DNA from: SIG672 sp045580325
GTDB taxonomy: Bacteria > Bacillota > Clostridia > Oscillospirales > CAG-272
Length of the DNA stretch: 64,000 bases
Direction of reading: 5' to 3'
NCBI GenBank assembly: GCA_045580325.1
Contig: JAZNNR010000007.1
Coordinates: 1-64,000, forward strand
The translations under genes were made by a program, and so were the position numbers. The notes beneath the pieces were generated by a model. That model saw nothing but the letters and a program-made list of their open reading frames with translations. It was not told the DNA's origin and searched no databases. Shown in pieces: positions 62,517 through 64,000 of the stretch. The first letter of the stretch is position 1. Each line of letters begins with the position of its first letter.

Positions 62517-62932
62517 CGACTTTTCTTCACCTCCGAGGGAATGCAGGCGACCGCATCTATATCTATAGCCCTGCCGCGAATAGTTACTGTAACCCTTGAA
62601 ATAAGACAAATAATACTTTCACCCGAGCGCGAGATAGGCCCCATACGCTCACAGCTGTGGTCGTTGCAGACCGAGTCCTTGACGTACGCCTTGCCGTCCT
62701 CTATTATAAAGGTGAGAAGAAAATCGCCATCCTTGTCGCAAACGGGCAGGGAAATATCCTCGGCAAGAGAATACTCTCCGACAACTTCGCCGTCAAGAGA
62801 TATGACAGCTCTTTCGCCGTCTGTTTTGGGACTGAAGATCAAGGTAAAAACGAAAAAAACAAGGGCGATGATGAGAGGAGTCAGAATTACGATAATATCA
62901 TTTCGTACTACCGTTTTATTTGACTGTTTCAT
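62513..62932 (-). CDS. NusG domain II-containing membrane protein
   Basis: 139 residues. One N-terminal span (about 13-33, IIVILTPLIIALVFFVFTLIF) and an outer NusG-domain-II fold with SLDGEVVGEYSLAEDI, a Cys-containing loop VCNDHSCERMGPIS and SGESIICLISRVTVTIRG. Function unknown, but it recurs next to Rnf and Gx genes, so a role in membrane redox or in loading that system is inferred. It overlaps the Gx gene by four bases. A GGGGCG stretch lies before the ATG; there is no strong ribosome site. Confidence 0.85.
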   Translation of the reverse strand: MKQSNKTVVRNDIIVILTPLIIALVFFVFTLIFSPKTDGERAVISLDGEVVGEYSLAEDISLPVCDKDGDFLLTFIIEDGKAYVKDSVCNDHSCERMGPISRSGESIICLISRVTVTIRGRAIDIDAVACIPSEVKKSR

Positions 62933-62959
62933 ACCTCATCACGCCCCTGCTTATGCTTT

Positions 62960-63772
62960 TTAAGAGTTTACTGCTGTAAAATCAGCGATTTTTATACAGC
63001 CGATAGGACAAGCCTCAACGCAAAGCTCGCAATCGGTGCATTTTTCATTGTCTATTCTTGCAAGATTGTCTTTGACGCTTATCGCGCCCGACGGACAGGT
63101 CTTTTCACACTTTTTACAGCCTATACAGCCGTTTGTGCAGACATTTCGCGTTACCGCGCCCTTGTCCGTACTGTTGCAGGCAACGACGATATGCTTGCCT
63201 GCGGGATAAAGAGTGATAAGAGAGTTGGGACAGGTCTTTGTGCAAAGACCGCAGCCCGTGCATTTTTTAGGGTCTATGTGCGCTATTCCGTCGCGGATAA
63301 GTATAGCGTTACTCGGGCATGCAAGAGCACAGTCGCCGAGCCCTATACAGCTGTGAGGACAAGCCCAGTTGCCCGAGAAGAGCATTTTTGCTCCCGCGCA
63401 GGTCGAGATTCCCTCGTAATTGAATTTTACCTTTGTTGCCGAGCAGTCGCCGTGGCAGTGAACGTAAGCCACAGCCTTTTCGGTATCGGCGAACTCAACG
63501 CCGAGCTTTTCGGCAATCTTCTTTGCGACCTCAGAGCCGCCGGGAGTACAGAGATTTGTCGGAGTACCCTCGGTTTCTATAAGAGCCTTGGCGTATCCGT
63601 CGCAGCCTGTAAAGCCGCAGGCTCCGCAGTTAGCGCCGGGCAGACACTCACGCACCTCGGTAATTCTCGAGTCCTCTTTGACCTCCATAAATTTTGAAGC
63701 AACAGTCAAAACAAGTCCGCAAATAAGTCCTATGGCGGCTACAACGACAATGGCGAAAATAATTTCTGTCAT
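62960..63772 (-). CDS. rnfB: Rnf electron transport complex subunit B
   Basis: 270-residue iron-sulfur subunit of the ferredoxin:NAD+ oxidoreductase that pumps Na+ or H+. An N-terminal anchor (1-25) precedes a four-Cys cluster site C43, C49, C52, C57 (CLPGANCGACGFTGC). Four ferredoxin-type CP motifs follow: SCIGLGDCALACP, CTGCGLCTKTCP, CIGCKKCEKTCP and CTDCELCVEACP. The second bundle of two clusters is extra compared with E. coli RsxB and typical of clostridial RnfB. GGGAGGAG site, 15 bases after rnfA. Confidence 0.95.
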   Translation of the reverse strand: MTEIIFAIVVVAAIGLICGLVLTVASKFMEVKEDSRITEVRECLPGANCGACGFTGCDGYAKALIETEGTPTNLCTPGGSEVAKKIAEKLGVEFADTEKAVAYVHCHGDCSATKVKFNYEGISTCAGAKMLFSGNWACPHSCIGLGDCALACPSNAILIRDGIAHIDPKKCTGCGLCTKTCPNSLITLYPAGKHIVVACNSTDKGAVTRNVCTNGCIGCKKCEKTCPSGAISVKDNLARIDNEKCTDCELCVEACPIGCIKIADFTAVNS

Positions 63773-63787
63773 TACAAATCTCCTCCC

Positions 63788-64000
63788 TTATGCAAAAAGA
63801 TTTTCCGCAACTCCGGCAAAGCCGAAGAAGGCAAGAGATACGATGGCGGCGGCAACAAGGGTTATCGGAAGACCCTTGAAGGATTCGGGCGGATTTGAAT
63901 TTTCAAGGCGTGAGCGAACACCCGAGAAAATTACCATAGCAAGTAAAAATCCAAGACCGCAGCCGAGCGAGCTTACCATAGATTCGATGAAAGTATATTC
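63788..64000 (-). CDS. rnfA: Rnf electron transport complex subunit A (3' part, runs off the window)
   Basis: C-terminal 70 residues of a protein usually near 190 long; its start lies beyond 64000. The visible segment EYTFIESMVSSLGCGLGFLL and AMVIFSGVRSRLE, then a final span (LVAAAIVSLAFFGFAGV), matches RnfA, an integral subunit with a membrane [2Fe-2S] site; the Cys in SSLGCG is the cluster ligand. The remaining rnf genes (C, D, G, E) are expected upstream outside the window. Confidence 0.9.
   Translation of the reverse strand, partial: EYTFIESMVSSLGCGLGFLLAMVIFSGVRSRLENSNPPESFKGLPITLVAAAIVSLAFFGFAGVAENLFA

Noticed and set aside
1..64000. CRISPR array, prophage, toxin-antitoxin or known defence island
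   Set aside because: No regular direct repeats with spacers, no phage structural or integrase genes, and no paired small toxin-antitoxin genes could be supported.

Overview
This 64 kb window reads as chromosome of a spore-forming, Gram-positive anaerobe of class Clostridia, probably an Oscillospiraceae/Ruminococcaceae-like gut bacterium. The evidence is a complete spoIIA operon (spoIIAA-spoIIAB-sigF), an Rnf electron-transport locus, a full glycogen cluster with the paired glgC-glgD genes typical of Clostridia, consensus TTGACA/TATAAT promoters, AGGAGG ribosome sites and hairpin-plus-U terminators. It is nearly all dense, operonic chromosome. I see no tRNA, rRNA, CRISPR array, prophage or intact transposase.

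Layout. 1-5.5 kb (minus): rpmF and its DUF177 partner, the spoIIA sporulation switch, and valS with a possible attenuator leader. 5.5-13.4 kb (plus): Holliday junction operon ruvC-ruvA-ruvB, an rRNA methyltransferase-like gene, a CPBP protease, the ECF transporter core ecfA1-ecfA2-ecfT, and truA. 13.4-25.9 kb (plus): a DUF5711 membrane protein, CvpA-like protein, a ClpE-like zinc-finger AAA+ unfoldase, a P-type-ATPase-like protein whose phosphorylation Asp is missing, then MoxR / DUF58 / TgpA-like transglutaminase. 26.2-28.6 kb: a PcrA/UvrD helicase.

28.7-30.0 kb: an apparent 1.36 kb insertion carrying one beta-propeller-like gene. It is flanked by a 9-bp direct repeat and seems to have split the helicase terminator. 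30.0-40.6 kb (minus): glycogen metabolism (glgB, glgC, glgD, glgA, then glgP and a GH13 amylase). 41.0-45.2 kb (plus): a very large secreted transglutaminase with MucBP-like and InlB-type repeats, plus a small membrane-anchored protein. 45.4-60.5 kb (plus): UDP-sugar pyrophosphorylase, a Cys-rich DUF6062 protein, an HTH-cupin regulator with an acyl-CoA synthetase, a sugar isomerase-like protein, mltG, uppP, ftsK/spoIIIE, GNAT, DJ-1, 5-formyl-THF cyclo-ligase, CPBP protease, rsmG and a nitrilase-family amidase. 60.5-61.9 kb: two small membrane genes separated by a palindromic MITE-like repeat. 62.0-64.0 kb (minus): a Gx-type transporter, a NusG-domain-II protein, rnfB and the 3' part of rnfA, which runs off the window.

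The genes form coherent units: forespore sigma control; junction resolution; vitamin or cofactor uptake; glycogen synthesis and breakdown with UDP-sugar supply; envelope building (MltG, UppP, MoxR/TgpA set) and chromosome translocation (FtsK/SpoIIIE). The most unusual items are the catalytically degenerate P-type ATPase next to the MoxR-DUF58-transglutaminase set, the split-terminator insertion at 28.67-30.02 kb, and the mutually exclusive hairpins ahead of valS.
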